A DNA stretch of 64,000 bases, taken from contig NZ_CP025805.1 in assembly GCF_003352085.1 (NCBI RefSeq), forward strand, positions 1-64,000, written 5' to 3'. The notes beneath the pieces are model-generated. The model did not search any database, was not told the origin of the DNA, and worked only from the letters and a program-made list of their open reading frames with translations. The stretch comes from Sulfitobacter sp. SK012. Its GTDB lineage: Bacteria > Pseudomonadota > Alphaproteobacteria > Rhodobacterales > Rhodobacteraceae. Positions 26,301-35,227 of this stretch are shown one piece after another (the stretch's first letter is position 1; the number at the start of each line of letters is the position of its first letter). Made by a program: the position numbers and the translations under genes.

Positions 26301-27884
26301 AGCATCTTGCTTGCCGTAGAAGATGTGACCGACAAGAACTCCGCGCAACAGGCGATTCTCGACCGCGAGGCACGGCTCAGCGCTATTCTTGACGCCGCAC
26401 CCGAGGCTATCTTGACCATTGATGAACATGGCATTGTCGGCACCTTTAGCCCGGGTGCAGAAGAGATTTTCTGGTTCAAAGCCGAAGAGGTGCTTGGTCA
26501 AAACGTCAATATGCTGATGCCTGAGCCTGACCGGAGCAAGCATGATGGCTATCTGGAGCATTACATCAAGACCGGGGAAAAGAAGATCATCGGCATTGGG
26601 CGCGAGATGGATGCGGGCCGTAAGGATGGCTCGCGGGTCCCGATCCGGCTGACGGTGTCTGAGTTGGAGTTGGACAGCGCGCGCCATTTTCTGGGGATCA
26701 TTCATGATCTCACCTTGGACAAAAAGCGACAAGCCGAACTGCAGCGTGCCCAAAAGATGGAAGCCGTCGGGCAGTTGACCGGCGGGCTGGCGCATGACTT
26801 TAACAATCTTCTAACGGTTGTAATCGGTAATCTTGAACTGCTTGAGATGCGCACCGACGACACCAAACTGCATGAACTGATTAATGAGGCATTGGAGGCG
26901 TCCAATCTTGGCGCCGCGCTCACCAGTCAGTTGCTATCTTTTTCGAGAAGTCAGTCCCTCGCACCTGAGCATGTCGCCTTGAACGACCTTGTGAACACGA
27001 TGCTTCCCATCCTTGAGCGCACCCTTGATGAACAAATCGCCATCGAAACCCATCTGGCCGATGATTTGCGTGCCACCTTGGCCGATCCTGGACAGATCGA
27101 AAGCGCCATTCTCAATCTGGCGATCAATGCGCGCGACGCGATGCCGGATGGCGGAAAGCTCACAGTTGAAACCCGCAATGTTGCACTTGATGCTGATTAT
27201 GCCGCAGCTCAGGTCGATGTGACGCCCGGAGATTATGTTTGTCTGTCAGTGACTGACACGGGCGTCGGAATGTCACCTGAGACGCAATCGCGGGTGTTCG
27301 AGCCGTTCTTCACCACGAAGGGACCGGGTGCCGGATCGGGTCTGGGGCTGAGCATGGTATATGGATTTGCCAAGCAATCGGGTGGTCATGTTGTGATCTA
27401 CAGCGAGATGGGGCAGGGCACGACCGTTAACCTATTCTTGCCAATCGCTGCTGAAGCAGAGGCAGGACAGGAGAGTGCAAAGTTAGGAAATATCTCTGCG
27501 TCGGTGGGTGAAACGATCCTTGTGGTCGAGGATGACCCGAAGGTCTTGCGCTTGACAGTCACTCGTCTCGAAGAGCTGGGGTATCAAGTCATCGCAGCCA
27601 CGAATGGTCCAAAAGCGATAGATGTTCTAAAACGGCACGAGGATATTGATCTCGTCCTGTCCGACGTCGTGATGCCCGGCGGTATGACTGGTTTTGACGT
27701 TGCCGATCAGGCACTGGCGTTGCGACCGGACTTGAAAACCCTGCTGGCCACTGGTTATGCCAAAGGGGTTGAACCGCGTGATGCAGCGTCTATCAAAACC
27801 GACCACAGGATTTTGCGTAAACCCTATGGCATGAAGGAACTGGCGCGCACTTTGCGTGAGCTACTGGATGGCAGCACGCTATGA
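23397..27884 (+). CDS. CheB-CheR-PAS hybrid sensor histidine kinase with C-terminal receiver
   Basis: 1,495 residues from ATG 23397; a TTG at 23376 would add seven. Domains in order: CheB methylesterase (about 35-215; GLGASAGGL, SGTGSDGS), CheR methyltransferase (about 230-480; VTSFFRDPDAF, WVPGCATGEEAYSLAM, CRNLMIYL), a long coiled coil (about 660-735, repeated NEEL/ELQSLNEE), PAS domains (about 740-840, 870-980, 1000-1110), HisKA with H-box GGLAHDFNNLL, HATPase (NLAINARDAMPDGG, DTGVGMSPE, GSGLGLSMVYG) and a receiver domain (VVEDDPKVL, LVLSDVVMPGG). All catalytic motifs look intact. Such fusions sit outside ordinary chemotaxis operons; the signal is unknown. The 3' end overlaps the convergent response-regulator fragment by six bases. 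Confidence 0.93.
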   Translation: MARKTSKLAVKGKPKPIRSTVAKPKATANVEVAIPVVGLGASAGGLQAYSAFLDAAPSDTGAAFVLVHHVDPDHKSLMADLLAKHTEMPVVLAVDQMPVQANHVYVIPPNSYLEIKKGVLHLSEPTDRRGTRLPIDLFLRSLAKDLGQNAIAVILSGTGSDGSAAIREIKEQGGIVLVQDPAEAQHDGMPRSAIATGATDHVVAVAEMPDIITSYVRHPFVKNDSAKKVLGENAKGSLEQIIAVLKAHSPINFDLYKDGTLLRRIERRMALQHMENSGDYLALLKDSAEEAQNLCADLLISVTSFFRDPDAFDHLEKTVLEGLVKSHDAGHPVRIWVPGCATGEEAYSLAMLVIEKISTLRKDVKLQVFASDVDERALTVARNGVYPDSIAEDVSAVRLRRFFTKEDHSYRVTPELRDAVVFANQNILADAPFSKLDLISCRNLMIYLTPDAQERIIQMFHFALNDGGVLVLGMSETTGNHDALFESLSKKYRVYKPVGHTRSRAFDFPIVQRPYANAGLVPTRSPFQAAGTKLAELSQSLLVQHYAPAAVLINAQSEALYFEGPTDKYLRVPSGETSRDLLAMARQGLRARLSSAVRAARTQDAVVSERATITRGDDRVGVTIQVHPVTLDEAKLFLVTFADEPMKVVVPAPNETNTEANRQLEQELETMRADLRTTIRDYELSTEELKAVNEEAMSMNEEFQSTNEELETSKEELQSLNEELTTLNTQLQQKIDDERRMSDDLNNLLSSSGIATLFLDTDFKIMRFTPATRELFNLISKDIGRPFSDITGKVKDPGLPKDAEAVLETLVSVECEVESDDGRWFVRRILPYRTQSGKIDGVVVTFSEVSDLKALQHETATARELAESIIGTVREPMLVLDATFKILTASRSFSRIFETAAVDVIGKNLFSIQNRQWDVPQLRKLIESVLPDQTSVEAFELTLNAGDLGRRQMVLNARRIVGRPEHEESILLAVEDVTDKNSAQQAILDREARLSAILDAAPEAILTIDEHGIVGTFSPGAEEIFWFKAEEVLGQNVNMLMPEPDRSKHDGYLEHYIKTGEKKIIGIGREMDAGRKDGSRVPIRLTVSELELDSARHFLGIIHDLTLDKKRQAELQRAQKMEAVGQLTGGLAHDFNNLLTVVIGNLELLEMRTDDTKLHELINEALEASNLGAALTSQLLSFSRSQSLAPEHVALNDLVNTMLPILERTLDEQIAIETHLADDLRATLADPGQIESAILNLAINARDAMPDGGKLTVETRNVALDADYAAAQVDVTPGDYVCLSVTDTGVGMSPETQSRVFEPFFTTKGPGAGSGLGLSMVYGFAKQSGGHVVIYSEMGQGTTVNLFLPIAAEAEAGQESAKLGNISASVGETILVVEDDPKVLRLTVTRLEELGYQVIAATNGPKAIDVLKRHEDIDLVLSDVVMPGGMTGFDVADQALALRPDLKTLLATGYAKGVEPRDAASIKTDHRILRKPYGMKELARTLRELLDGSTL

Positions 27885-28289
27885 AGTTTCGACGTCCGCA
27901 GTGAAGGCATAGCCGATACCGCGGACGGTTTTGATCAGAACTGGCGTGCTCGGGTCACGCTCAATCTTGCGGCGTAGGCGCGCGATCCGATTGTCGATGG
28001 TACGATCAAGTGGAGACCATTCCGCGCCATTCAGCAGGTCCATCAAACGATCACGCGACAAAATCCGCTTGGGGTTCTGCAAGAAGACATTGAGCAGACG
28101 GAATTCTCCACTTGTCAGATTCACAACAGCGCCAGTACGGTCAAGCAGTTCGAATTGATCGAAACGCGCCACCATGCCATCGAATGAATGTATTGTGATA
28201 TTGTCCGCTGAATGCACATCATTGGTCTGCGCAGGCAGGGAACCAGCGCGATCACGCCGTATCACCGCCCTCAGGTAAAGGTTACTCAC
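27879..28289 (-). pseudogene. response regulator fragment, OmpR-type DNA-binding domain only
   Basis: 136 codons. Residues about 35-130 are a complete OmpR/PhoB winged helix (FDQFELLDRTGAVVNLTSGEF, LLNVFLQNPKRILSRDRLMD, RTIDNRIARLRRKIERDP, IKTVRGIGYAFTA). The receiver domain is missing: upstream of LYLRAVIRRD, the usual inter-domain linker, the sequence runs into a P-type ATPase scrap on the opposite strand. The DNA-binding part may still be made from a GTG at 28289 but could not be phosphorylated. It was probably once the partner regulator of the neighbouring kinase (inference from adjacency). Confidence 0.8.
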
Positions 28290-28306
28290 TGCCTCTGGCG
28301 CAAACC

Positions 28307-28609
28307 ATGTCGATGAATATGCTGGTTGTCCTTGAAATATTTCACCTTTTCTACATTCGAAATATCTTTGGACCGTCGATCAATTGGGCGACTTTGAAAG
28401 GGACGCGGCCGGTTTGGATTAGCGTTTTTCTCGTCACTGCAGCGCAATTCGCAGCAACCTACTTGCCTGCGGCACAGCCTGTACTCGGGACACAAGCTGT
28501 GCCTGTGCTAGACGGAATGCTGATCATTACTATAGGCGTCATTTTCTTTGCTATTATTGAAACGGAGAAGCAGTTGCGTCTGATCCTCACCAGCAGCAAC
28601 GAAATCTGA
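28307..28609 (+). pseudogene. C-terminal membrane fragment of a P-type cation ATPase
   Basis: 100 codons matching the Cation_ATPase_C domain: NMLVVLEIFHLFYIRNIFGP, then hydrophobic helices ISVFLVTAAQFAATYLP and LDGMLIITIGVIFFAIIETEKQLR. The phosphorylation and nucleotide-binding domains are absent upstream, where the response-regulator fragment begins. Non-functional remnant. Confidence 0.75.
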
Positions 28610-28764
28610 GTGGTCTTTAAATGGTGCACCGTTTCCAGCGCAAGCTAAGCAAAAAGGGCATGAATTAGCGCAGTACAAATGCGAGAATTATCAAGCATAG
28701 TATGATGTTCATAACTCGGATCGCCAAAGAAACCCGCCGCCGCAGACTTATTTGCTTGAATGGA

Positions 28765-30069
28765 TTAGTCATAATCGAACCGCTCCGACAGGATACGATG
28801 AGAGGGCGTTCCCCTCTCAATCAGGTGATCTTCAACGATATCCATCATGATAGCGGGTCCGCACATTACAAAGACCCATTCGCTGATCTCTTTTGCTGAA
28901 AAAACGCGATCTATGAGCGCGGCATCTATGAATCCTATCTCTCCGTGCCAGGTTTCTGGCGGCTCTGACACGACATAGGTCACGTCCTGCTCCCCCAATT
29001 CGTCACGACAAGCAATCTGATCGACCACCCGGTTTCCATAGATTAACTTCACCTTGCGCGGGTCCCCGGTCAGACGCATTTGCCTGAGGATGCCCAGCAG
29101 CGGCGCAAGCCCAACACCACCTGCAATCAGAGCGACCCCAGGTTCGGCGCGGCCATTGACAGACAGATTGCCATATGGGCCGTCAAGATAAGCGACCGTT
29201 CCAGCCTTTATCCGGCCAAGGGTTCGTGTGAAGTCGCCAAGCTCTTTAATCATAAAGGCAATTTCCGTTCCGGCCGCCGGTGCGGAGCAAATGGAGAACG
29301 GATTTTCCTTCATCGAGAATGAACTTTGTCCCACATTCAACCAGACAAATTGCCCGGCTTTGTAATCAAGACCTGAATGACCGTCTGGTTTCATGATCAC
29401 TTCCCATTGCTTTGGCGTCAATTGGGCAACGGAAGTCACGCGCCAAGGTCGTGCCTTGTCCAGAATGGGTACCAACAGATAAACATAAAGCAGCGATCCA
29501 ACTGCAACACCCGACATTGCCAGCCACACCCAGGTCATCGCAGGCTGTGATCCATATCGCCCCGCATAGACGGTGTGATGTAACAAAAGCAGCGCGATCA
29601 AGAGCGCGCCGATCCCGTGTATCAGGCGCCACGTCTCATATTTGTAGTCCAGTTGAGTGCGCCCTATCGCCAGAAGAACAAGACTTGGAAAAAGCAGATA
29701 GGCTCCAATGCCTGTGGACAGAGCGGAAAAATCAGTTGTTATTGTTAGTTGCCGCGTGGGGTCCCAAGGGCGTTGACCACCGGAAGGCGTACCTTGGTAG
29801 AGAAATGGGTGCAGCAAAGCAAAGACCAGTGCCGTGCGAGCCATGATCTGATGAAACCGCATGGTCACATCCATACCAACGCCATTCGAAATACTCTTGA
29901 AGCGACCGGAGAGGACGAATTCCATGAGGACCATCGAGAAGGCAAGAATACCAAGACCAGATGCAAGTTCCTGGTGAAACGGGCGTGGTGATCCCCCGAC
30001 CACCCAGGACAAGATCAACGGCAATGTGACAACGACAAGGTAAGCGACGATCAAAAAGAGCGGTTTCAT
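28765..30069 (-). CDS. ferric-reductase-like transmembrane flavocytochrome
   Basis: 434 residues. The N-terminal half has about six membrane helices with histidines suited to b-type haem (MRFHQIMARTALVFALLHP and RLIHGIGALLIALLLLHHTVY). The C-terminal half is a ferredoxin-NADP+ reductase-type module: an FAD site (YKAGQFVWLNV, NPFSICSAP), an NAD(P) loop (AGGVGLAPLLGILRQM) and the terminal CGPAIMMDIVEDHL. Likely passes electrons from NAD(P)H across the inner membrane to metal, oxygen or quinone. No partner gene adjacent; a transposon lies directly upstream, so its promoter may be altered. Confidence 0.85.
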   Translation of the reverse strand: MKPLFLIVAYLVVVTLPLILSWVVGGSPRPFHQELASGLGILAFSMVLMEFVLSGRFKSISNGVGMDVTMRFHQIMARTALVFALLHPFLYQGTPSGGQRPWDPTRQLTITTDFSALSTGIGAYLLFPSLVLLAIGRTQLDYKYETWRLIHGIGALLIALLLLHHTVYAGRYGSQPAMTWVWLAMSGVAVGSLLYVYLLVPILDKARPWRVTSVAQLTPKQWEVIMKPDGHSGLDYKAGQFVWLNVGQSSFSMKENPFSICSAPAAGTEIAFMIKELGDFTRTLGRIKAGTVAYLDGPYGNLSVNGRAEPGVALIAGGVGLAPLLGILRQMRLTGDPRKVKLIYGNRVVDQIACRDELGEQDVTYVVSEPPETWHGEIGFIDAALIDRVFSAKEISEWVFVMCGPAIMMDIVEDHLIERGTPSHRILSERFDYD

Positions 30070-30139
30070 TTATCCAGTTTATTCCACTTCCTCTGTACGC
30101 TCAATTTCGAACTATTTTCAGTGCTTTTTGCGTCAGAAC

Positions 30140-31247
30140 GGCGTTGTTGCACAGATCGCCTCTTCACTGATATCACGTCGGTTTGTTCCATTCAGGATGT
30201 CGTAAATGCCGCATAAATTCAACGTCAGTCGTCGTGACAAGATCCCAAAACAAAAGCATAGTGTGATCAATGGGCCCGAGTACAACGAATCTCTGCGACG
30301 GCGCGCTGATCTGACGGTTTGGATCAGTGAAGATGCACCTAGCTTGTGGTCGGCACAGCGCCAAAAGACGCGTGGTGGACAGCCGCGCTATTCGGATCTG
30401 GCGATTGAGCTTTGCCTGACGCTCGGTATGGTTTTCCAACAACCGCTGCGCCAGACGCAAGGATTGATGCGCAGTATCGCGGCTTTACTGCGAGTCGAGA
30501 TTGCGGTGCCTGATTTCTCGACGCTCTCGACGCTCTCGCGCCGGGGCAACGGCTTGGTTTTGTCAGAAAGGCACAGATCGAACAGTCGCGCTCCGATCCA
30601 TCTGGTTGTGGACAGCACCGGATTGAAGATCTTTGGTGACGGGGACTGGCTTGAGGAAAAGCATAAAACCAAGCGCAAACGGCGCTCTTGGCGCAAACTG
30701 CACCTCGGTCTTGATCTTGCCAGCGGCGAGATCGTCTGCGCGGACCTCACCACCGATGACGTCGGCGATCCGACGGCGCTGCCAGATCTCTTGGACCAAG
30801 TCGACGGTCCGGTTGATCTGTTCTTCGCAGATGGAGCTTACGACGGAGAACCAACATCTGATTTGCTAGCCGCTCGGTTCGGATCGATGATCGAGGTCAC
30901 GATCCCGCCTCCCAAAAACGCAATACTGAGTCTCAATGCGGCCAAAGATCCGACGGCACGTGACGGCCATATCGCCGAGATCGCAACCCATGGGCGGATG
31001 GCCTGGCAGAAAGCCACTGGCTACAATCAACGCAGCCGAGGTGAAACTCTCATAGGCCGTTGGAAAACAGTTATTGGGCCCAAGCTAAAGGCGCGCAACT
31101 TCGAAAATCATAAAACAGAGGCCAGGATTGGCGTGCAGGTTCTCAACAGAATGACCGGACTTGGCCGGCCACGTTTCGAACGCACCGCCTGAATTCCGTC
31201 TCCGGTAGGGCGCGTTCCCAGTTGCAGCTGATCCGTGCAACAAGGCC
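30140..31247 (+). mobile_element. IS5-family element, complete
   Basis: Inverted repeats GGCGTTGTTGCACAGATC (30140-30157) and, at the right end, GATCCGTGCAACAAGGCC (31230-31247) match at 16 of 18 positions. About 1,108 bp long. It has cut a DMT exporter gene, of which only the 3' part remains on the right. No target duplication was seen. Confidence 0.85.
30206..31192 (+). CDS. IS5-family transposase (IS903-like)
   Basis: 328 residues, full length. DDE motifs: HLVVDSTGLKIFG, LFFADGAYDGE and RSRGETLIGRWKTVIG. Intact frame inside recognisable terminal repeats. The degraded IS5 copy at 43501-44170 and the solo end at 15893 are related by their terminal sequence. Confidence 0.93.
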   Translation: MPHKFNVSRRDKIPKQKHSVINGPEYNESLRRRADLTVWISEDAPSLWSAQRQKTRGGQPRYSDLAIELCLTLGMVFQQPLRQTQGLMRSIAALLRVEIAVPDFSTLSTLSRRGNGLVLSERHRSNSRAPIHLVVDSTGLKIFGDGDWLEEKHKTKRKRRSWRKLHLGLDLASGEIVCADLTTDDVGDPTALPDLLDQVDGPVDLFFADGAYDGEPTSDLLAARFGSMIEVTIPPPKNAILSLNAAKDPTARDGHIAEIATHGRMAWQKATGYNQRSRGETLIGRWKTVIGPKLKARNFENHKTEARIGVQVLNRMTGLGRPRFERTA

Positions 31248-31638
31248 ATTTGCAGCGGCGATCTTGATCTTTCAAAACCGGGTGCTGGCGCGCACAGAGC
31301 ATACGGCGACGATCATGTTCTGGATCGGGTTGGTAGCCAGCGCCGGAACGATGCCTCTAGCCGTCGCAAGCTTGACGGAGTTGGGCCTTTCCGATGTTCT
31401 GCTGCTTGTGGCGGCAGGAACGCTTGCGACCTTTGGAATGCTCCTGACAGTTGAAGCCTACCGATTTGGCGAGGTGTCAGCGCTGGCTACTTTTCCGTAC
31501 CTGCGGATCCTCTTTGCTTTGATAATAGGATATATAGTCTTCGGCGAAGTCGCTTCACCACGCGAATTGCTTGGTGCTGCAGTCATTGTCACTTGTGGTC
31601 TGTTGGCAAACGGGCTCCGCCGTCCCGCGTCCCATTAA
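31248..31638 (+). pseudogene. 3' fragment of an EamA/DMT-family exporter, cut by IS5
   Basis: Reads through membrane helices typical of the second EamA repeat (TATIMFWIGLVASAGTMPLA, LLLVAAGTLATFGMLLTVEA, LRILFALIIGYIVFGEV, LLGAAVIVTCGLLANG). The first five or six helices are missing; they would lie left of the IS5 element but the sequence there is a different gene. Inactive. Confidence 0.8.
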
Positions 31639-31904
31639 CATTCAAATTAGACATTTTTGTATAGAGGTTTACGGGTCTTATCCGCTGGAACTGGAAAGTA
31701 GTTGGGGCTGGCGCCAATTATAAGATGGATCGGCAAACCTATGAGAATTTTTTACGGATTCCGGTTAGCACAGCCTCTGCTCTCACATTTCTTCAAGAGC
31801 CTCTAGAAATTGACGTAACATAAGCGACATTTCAACTTGGTTGCAACAATGCGATCCAGCGGGGCACGTTCTAACCTATCAATTTGCCAGATGGCTAGGC
31901 TGAT

Positions 31905-32858
31905 TTAGGCGCTTCCCACTGGTTCAGTGCCGCTGAAAAACTCGACTATCTGGTTCATCACCTCCCCACCGACTTCAGGGATTTCCGTCAACACATCGTG
32001 CTTTGCATTTTTGATTACCTCGAACGTCCCATTTGGCCATCTTTCCATACGATCTTTTATCGCGCGGTTATCGACCAGTTCGTCCAATTCACCGCAAAAC
32101 GTGATGCAGGGAATGTCAGGTGAGTGCATTTTTGATAGGCTTCGACATTCAGCAAGGCCTTGATAAAGCCACGCCATGCTCGGTCCACCGATTTGCAAAT
32201 CAGGGACGGCCCGAGCCTGATCGACCCAGTATTCATACATATCTGAGTTGCGAGTCAGGTTATTCTTTTCGAAAGGCGTCTTTAGCATATAAATCTCGCC
32301 ACTCTCACCGGGAACATAGATGTGGCCTTTGCCAATCTTCTGCGCCGCCCATGAGAGGGGCCAAGCTGCAATTCGCTGTAACGGTGACATTTTTATGCCA
32401 AACATAGGGGAGATAAAGGCAGTCGCCGCAACAGGTAAACCTTCTAGCATTGCACGTAGGCCGATACAGGCTCCCATCGAAATTCCGACAAGAAACCAAG
32501 GCTTCGGCAAATCAAGTTCCTCAGCCGCTTTGACCATTGCCGCAACATCTTTCTGGTAATCTGAAAAACGATGGATGTGGCCAGTGTGTGGGTCCTCGGC
32601 CATTCGATCAGAGAGCCCCTGGCTCCGCCAATCAATCACCACAGTCGCAAATCCGTTTTTGTCGAAATCCTTGGCGACCCGCCCATATCTTTCAATGTAC
32701 CCAAAGCGTCCAAGGAACAGCAAGATGGTCCCTTTGCAATCCTTGTCAGCTCCATAAGTGCCTACACGCAGGCGCACGTTATTATCTGTACGCACCCAAT
32801 AGGCCGCGCCCTGAGAGGGCCCGTCCGCAATTTCTGAGTAGAATTTTGCCTTGTCCAT
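31905..32858 (-). CDS. alpha/beta hydrolase, lysophospholipase-like
   Basis: 317 residues. Nucleophile elbow GISMG near residue 128, an upstream oxyanion region (LLFLGRFGYIERYG), acidic member in CGELDELVDN and the catalytic His in KNAKHDVLTE near 291. Serine hydrolase of the PldB/monoacylglycerol-lipase type; a soluble protein without a signal peptide. RBS GGTGG is five bases before ATG 32858. Immediately upstream, on the same strand, lies a 20-codon relic of an aldo/keto reductase gene with its leader, so the hydrolase is probably read from a copied promoter. Confidence 0.86.
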   Translation of the reverse strand: MDKAKFYSEIADGPSQGAAYWVRTDNNVRLRVGTYGADKDCKGTILLFLGRFGYIERYGRVAKDFDKNGFATVVIDWRSQGLSDRMAEDPHTGHIHRFSDYQKDVAAMVKAAEELDLPKPWFLVGISMGACIGLRAMLEGLPVAATAFISPMFGIKMSPLQRIAAWPLSWAAQKIGKGHIYVPGESGEIYMLKTPFEKNNLTRNSDMYEYWVDQARAVPDLQIGGPSMAWLYQGLAECRSLSKMHSPDIPCITFCGELDELVDNRAIKDRMERWPNGTFEVIKNAKHDVLTEIPEVGGEVMNQIVEFFSGTEPVGSA

Positions 32859-32876
32859 TTATCCACCTACGATTGA

Positions 32877-32939
32877 TTAGGTGTTCAGTCCAAGCGTATC
32901 AATCGCAAGCCCGGTCTGACCAACCTGTCGTTTTTCCAT
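32877..32939 (-). pseudogene. 20-codon relic of the aldo/keto reductase start
   Basis: MEKRQVGQTGLAIDTLGL is identical to residues 1-18 of the aldo/keto reductase at 46071, then two foreign codons and TAA. It ends 18 bases before the alpha/beta hydrolase start and forms the end of the 198-bp inverted repeat. Confidence 0.85.
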
Positions 32940-33084
32940 TCTTGGCAACTCCCTGTCTAGCGCCATTTGAAGCAGATATTTGACTGTGCTACCAGTCGCC
33001 GCTTTGCTTCGCAGAGAAGTGGCTCATTCAAAGTGCAACGAACGGCGGCTCTTCACGCGTTTTCTTGAGAAAACGAAATAGAGA
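32887..33084 (-). repeat. 198-bp inverted repeat, left arm
   Basis: Reverse complement of 45926-46123 with about five differences counted by eye and no gaps. It holds the upstream region and first 18 codons of the aldo/keto reductase. The arm ends exactly at the terminal repeat of the IS6 copy at 33085. Confidence 0.9.
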
Positions 33085-33914
33085 GGTTGTGTCGCAAACT
33101 TTGTCGTGAGGCGAGATGGGGCCTCGCTCGGATACAATTATCCAGCGAGTTCTGCGAACTGCTCGAATCCGGACAGCCCTGGTCGGTCAAATTGTCCTTT
33201 GCGGATCATGTGGGCGACTTCGATGCCCGCCAGAGTGGATGCGGCTGAATTGAACGATTTGAAGGTTTGCATGGGGCGGGTAATCTTCTTTATGAAACGG
33301 TGATCCTGTTCGATAATATTATTGAGATATTTCACCTGCAGAACCTCGATCAACCAACACCAGTTATGCATCACCAGCAGGCAATTCATGTTGAACAGAC
33401 CGGCCGCGTTTGATCCGCTCTTGTCGATGACAACCTTGTCCGGCCAGCCGTTACTGGCGATCACCTTGGCGAAGAATGCGGTCGCTGCCGCCTCATCACG
33501 TCGTTCGGACAGCATGAAATCAAGGGTATTGCCGCATTTGTCTATCGCTCGATAGAGATATGTCCACTGGCCTTTGACCTTGATATAGGTTTCGTCCATC
33601 CCGCCAAGATCGACCGGTCGACGCCTTCCGACAACGCGCCTCACTGGCAACGGCGACAGAATATTTCTCGGCCCATCGATTGAGCGTTGCATGATCAACA
33701 TCGACACTGCGCTCGGCCATGATTTCTTCAAGCTCCCGATACGATACTGCAAACCGAACTTAGAAATACACCGCGTATAGGATAACCGATTTCGGATAAT
33801 GCGCGCTTTTGAAGCTGATCAATCGCTTAAACCTTGAATGAGATGTCGAAAGGCTGCCCAAAGACCGTCACTGTCGAGAAGTGCAACAGCGCTCCAAAAG
33901 TTTGCGACACTACC
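33085..33914 (-). mobile_element. IS6-family element with broken transposase
   Basis: Terminal repeats GGTTGTGTCGCAAACTTT (33085-33102) and, inverted, AAAGTTTGCGACACTACC (33897-33914). 830 bp, normal size. No 8-bp target duplication at the flanks. Confidence 0.82.
33138..33840 (-). pseudogene. IS6-family transposase, frameshifted
   Basis: The N-terminal part (MAERSVDVDHATLNRWAEKY) is read in one frame from about 33720 and the catalytic part (GGMDETYIKVKGQWTYLYRA, VVIDKSGSN, NNIIEQDHRFIKKITRPM) in another. The break lies near 33610-33640. All DDE residues remain, but a full protein needs a frameshift. IS6 elements do not normally use programmed frameshifting, so this is most likely inactive. 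Confidence 0.8.
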
Positions 33915-34198
33915 AGCTGCGGTCACATTTCGTTGATCCTATCACAGTATGGCATCTCTCAGGCTTGCAAAGCATACCCAAATTTGACGGCAAGAATTTT
34001 CCCGAAACGTTGCTGCTCAGTAATGACAAGCAAATCATCATGCCTGCAAAAAGTGTTCAGCGCTGTCCCAATTTCATATCGTAAAATCTGTTTCTGGATT
34101 CGTTTTGCTGACGTTGTCCGTATTGCTTGTGCACTTTGGCCCGAAGGCGTGCAGAAGTCGCGTCTGGCGCGAGCATGTAAACAAGGATGATTGCGTGA

Positions 34199-35107
34199 TC
34201 AGGATGCGGACACTGACTGGGGCTTGCTCAGCATACCCGAAGCCAAAAATACACCCGCCGCCACGAGGGTGACGCCAGCCACCTTCAGCGGCGTCACGGT
34301 TTCACCAAGAAAGGCCACACCACCCAACAAGGCAAGGATAGGGGTCAGGGCACCAAAGGCAGCGGTCTCGGCAGCTCCTAGGATTTGCACTGCGTAACCG
34401 AACAGGAACATCGCCAAAATACCGATTATGAAGCTTTGAAGCACGATCATCACGGCGATGTCCCTCAAGCCGGATGTGGCAAAGCTAACATTGCCCGTGG
34501 CCAGCAACAGAGGCGTCATAAGCAGCGTACCCCAAAACAGTCCAATGACCAGGCCATGCAGTGGGCTGAGACCGCTATGGCGAAAAATGACGGAATAGAT
34601 AGCCCAAGCCCCTGATCCGGTCAAAAACAACAGGTGGCCCTTCCATGCGCCATCGACTGTTCCAGCGAGCATTTGCCAAAGGCTGACGATCATTGCGCCA
34701 GCCAATATCATCGCCAGACCAAGCCGACGGCGTGGGCCGATAACTTCTCCTGTCATGGCATAGGCGGCCAGTGCGGTCCAGAAAGGCAGCATGCCGGGAG
34801 CCAATGCCCCGCCATCCGAAGCAGGCGCATAGGTGAGCCCCGTGGATACCACGAAGGGAAAGACAGCGCTGGCACCAACCATCAACATCGCAGCGCGTGG
34901 CCAGGACTGTCCATGCGGCATCACACCCAAACGCCACATAACCGGGGCCATAACTAAGGCACCGGGCACCAGACGAAGAATAAGGAGTTCTTCGACCGTG
35001 AAGCTGCCCTTTACCGCGAACCGCGTGACCAGCATGAAAGCTGCCCAGATAGTCACTGTGAAAAGCGCAGCTATGAGGCCAAGCGCCCGTGTCCTCGGGA
35101 GGTTCAT
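34199..35107 (-). CDS. EamA/DMT-family transporter
   Basis: 302 residues with ten predicted membrane helices in two EamA repeats (about 10-145 and 155-290). Characteristic ends of repeat 1 (APGMLPFWTALAAYAMTGEVIGPRRRLGLAMILAG) and repeat 2 (FGALTPILALLGGVAFLGETVTPLKVAGVTLVAAGVF). Drug/metabolite exporter of the inner membrane; substrate unknown. The 284 bases between it and the IS6 element on its 3' side hold no recognisable gene. Confidence 0.88.
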   Translation of the reverse strand: MNLPRTRALGLIAALFTVTIWAAFMLVTRFAVKGSFTVEELLILRLVPGALVMAPVMWRLGVMPHGQSWPRAAMLMVGASAVFPFVVSTGLTYAPASDGGALAPGMLPFWTALAAYAMTGEVIGPRRRLGLAMILAGAMIVSLWQMLAGTVDGAWKGHLLFLTGSGAWAIYSVIFRHSGLSPLHGLVIGLFWGTLLMTPLLLATGNVSFATSGLRDIAVMIVLQSFIIGILAMFLFGYAVQILGAAETAAFGALTPILALLGGVAFLGETVTPLKVAGVTLVAAGVFLASGMLSKPQSVSAS

Positions 35108-35227
35108 CGATCCGGCCTTTCGTGGGGTAACTATCGGCTAGATTAAACTTGATTGTGGGAACATGCACCAGCCGAACGCGTATCCCGCTGTCACACCGAT
35201 GGAGAAAACGGCAAGATCAATACGTTC

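Noticed and set aside
33915..34190. Short open frames between the IS6 copy and the EamA gene
   Set aside because: Overlapping frames on the same strand without any recognised motif; treated as non-coding.
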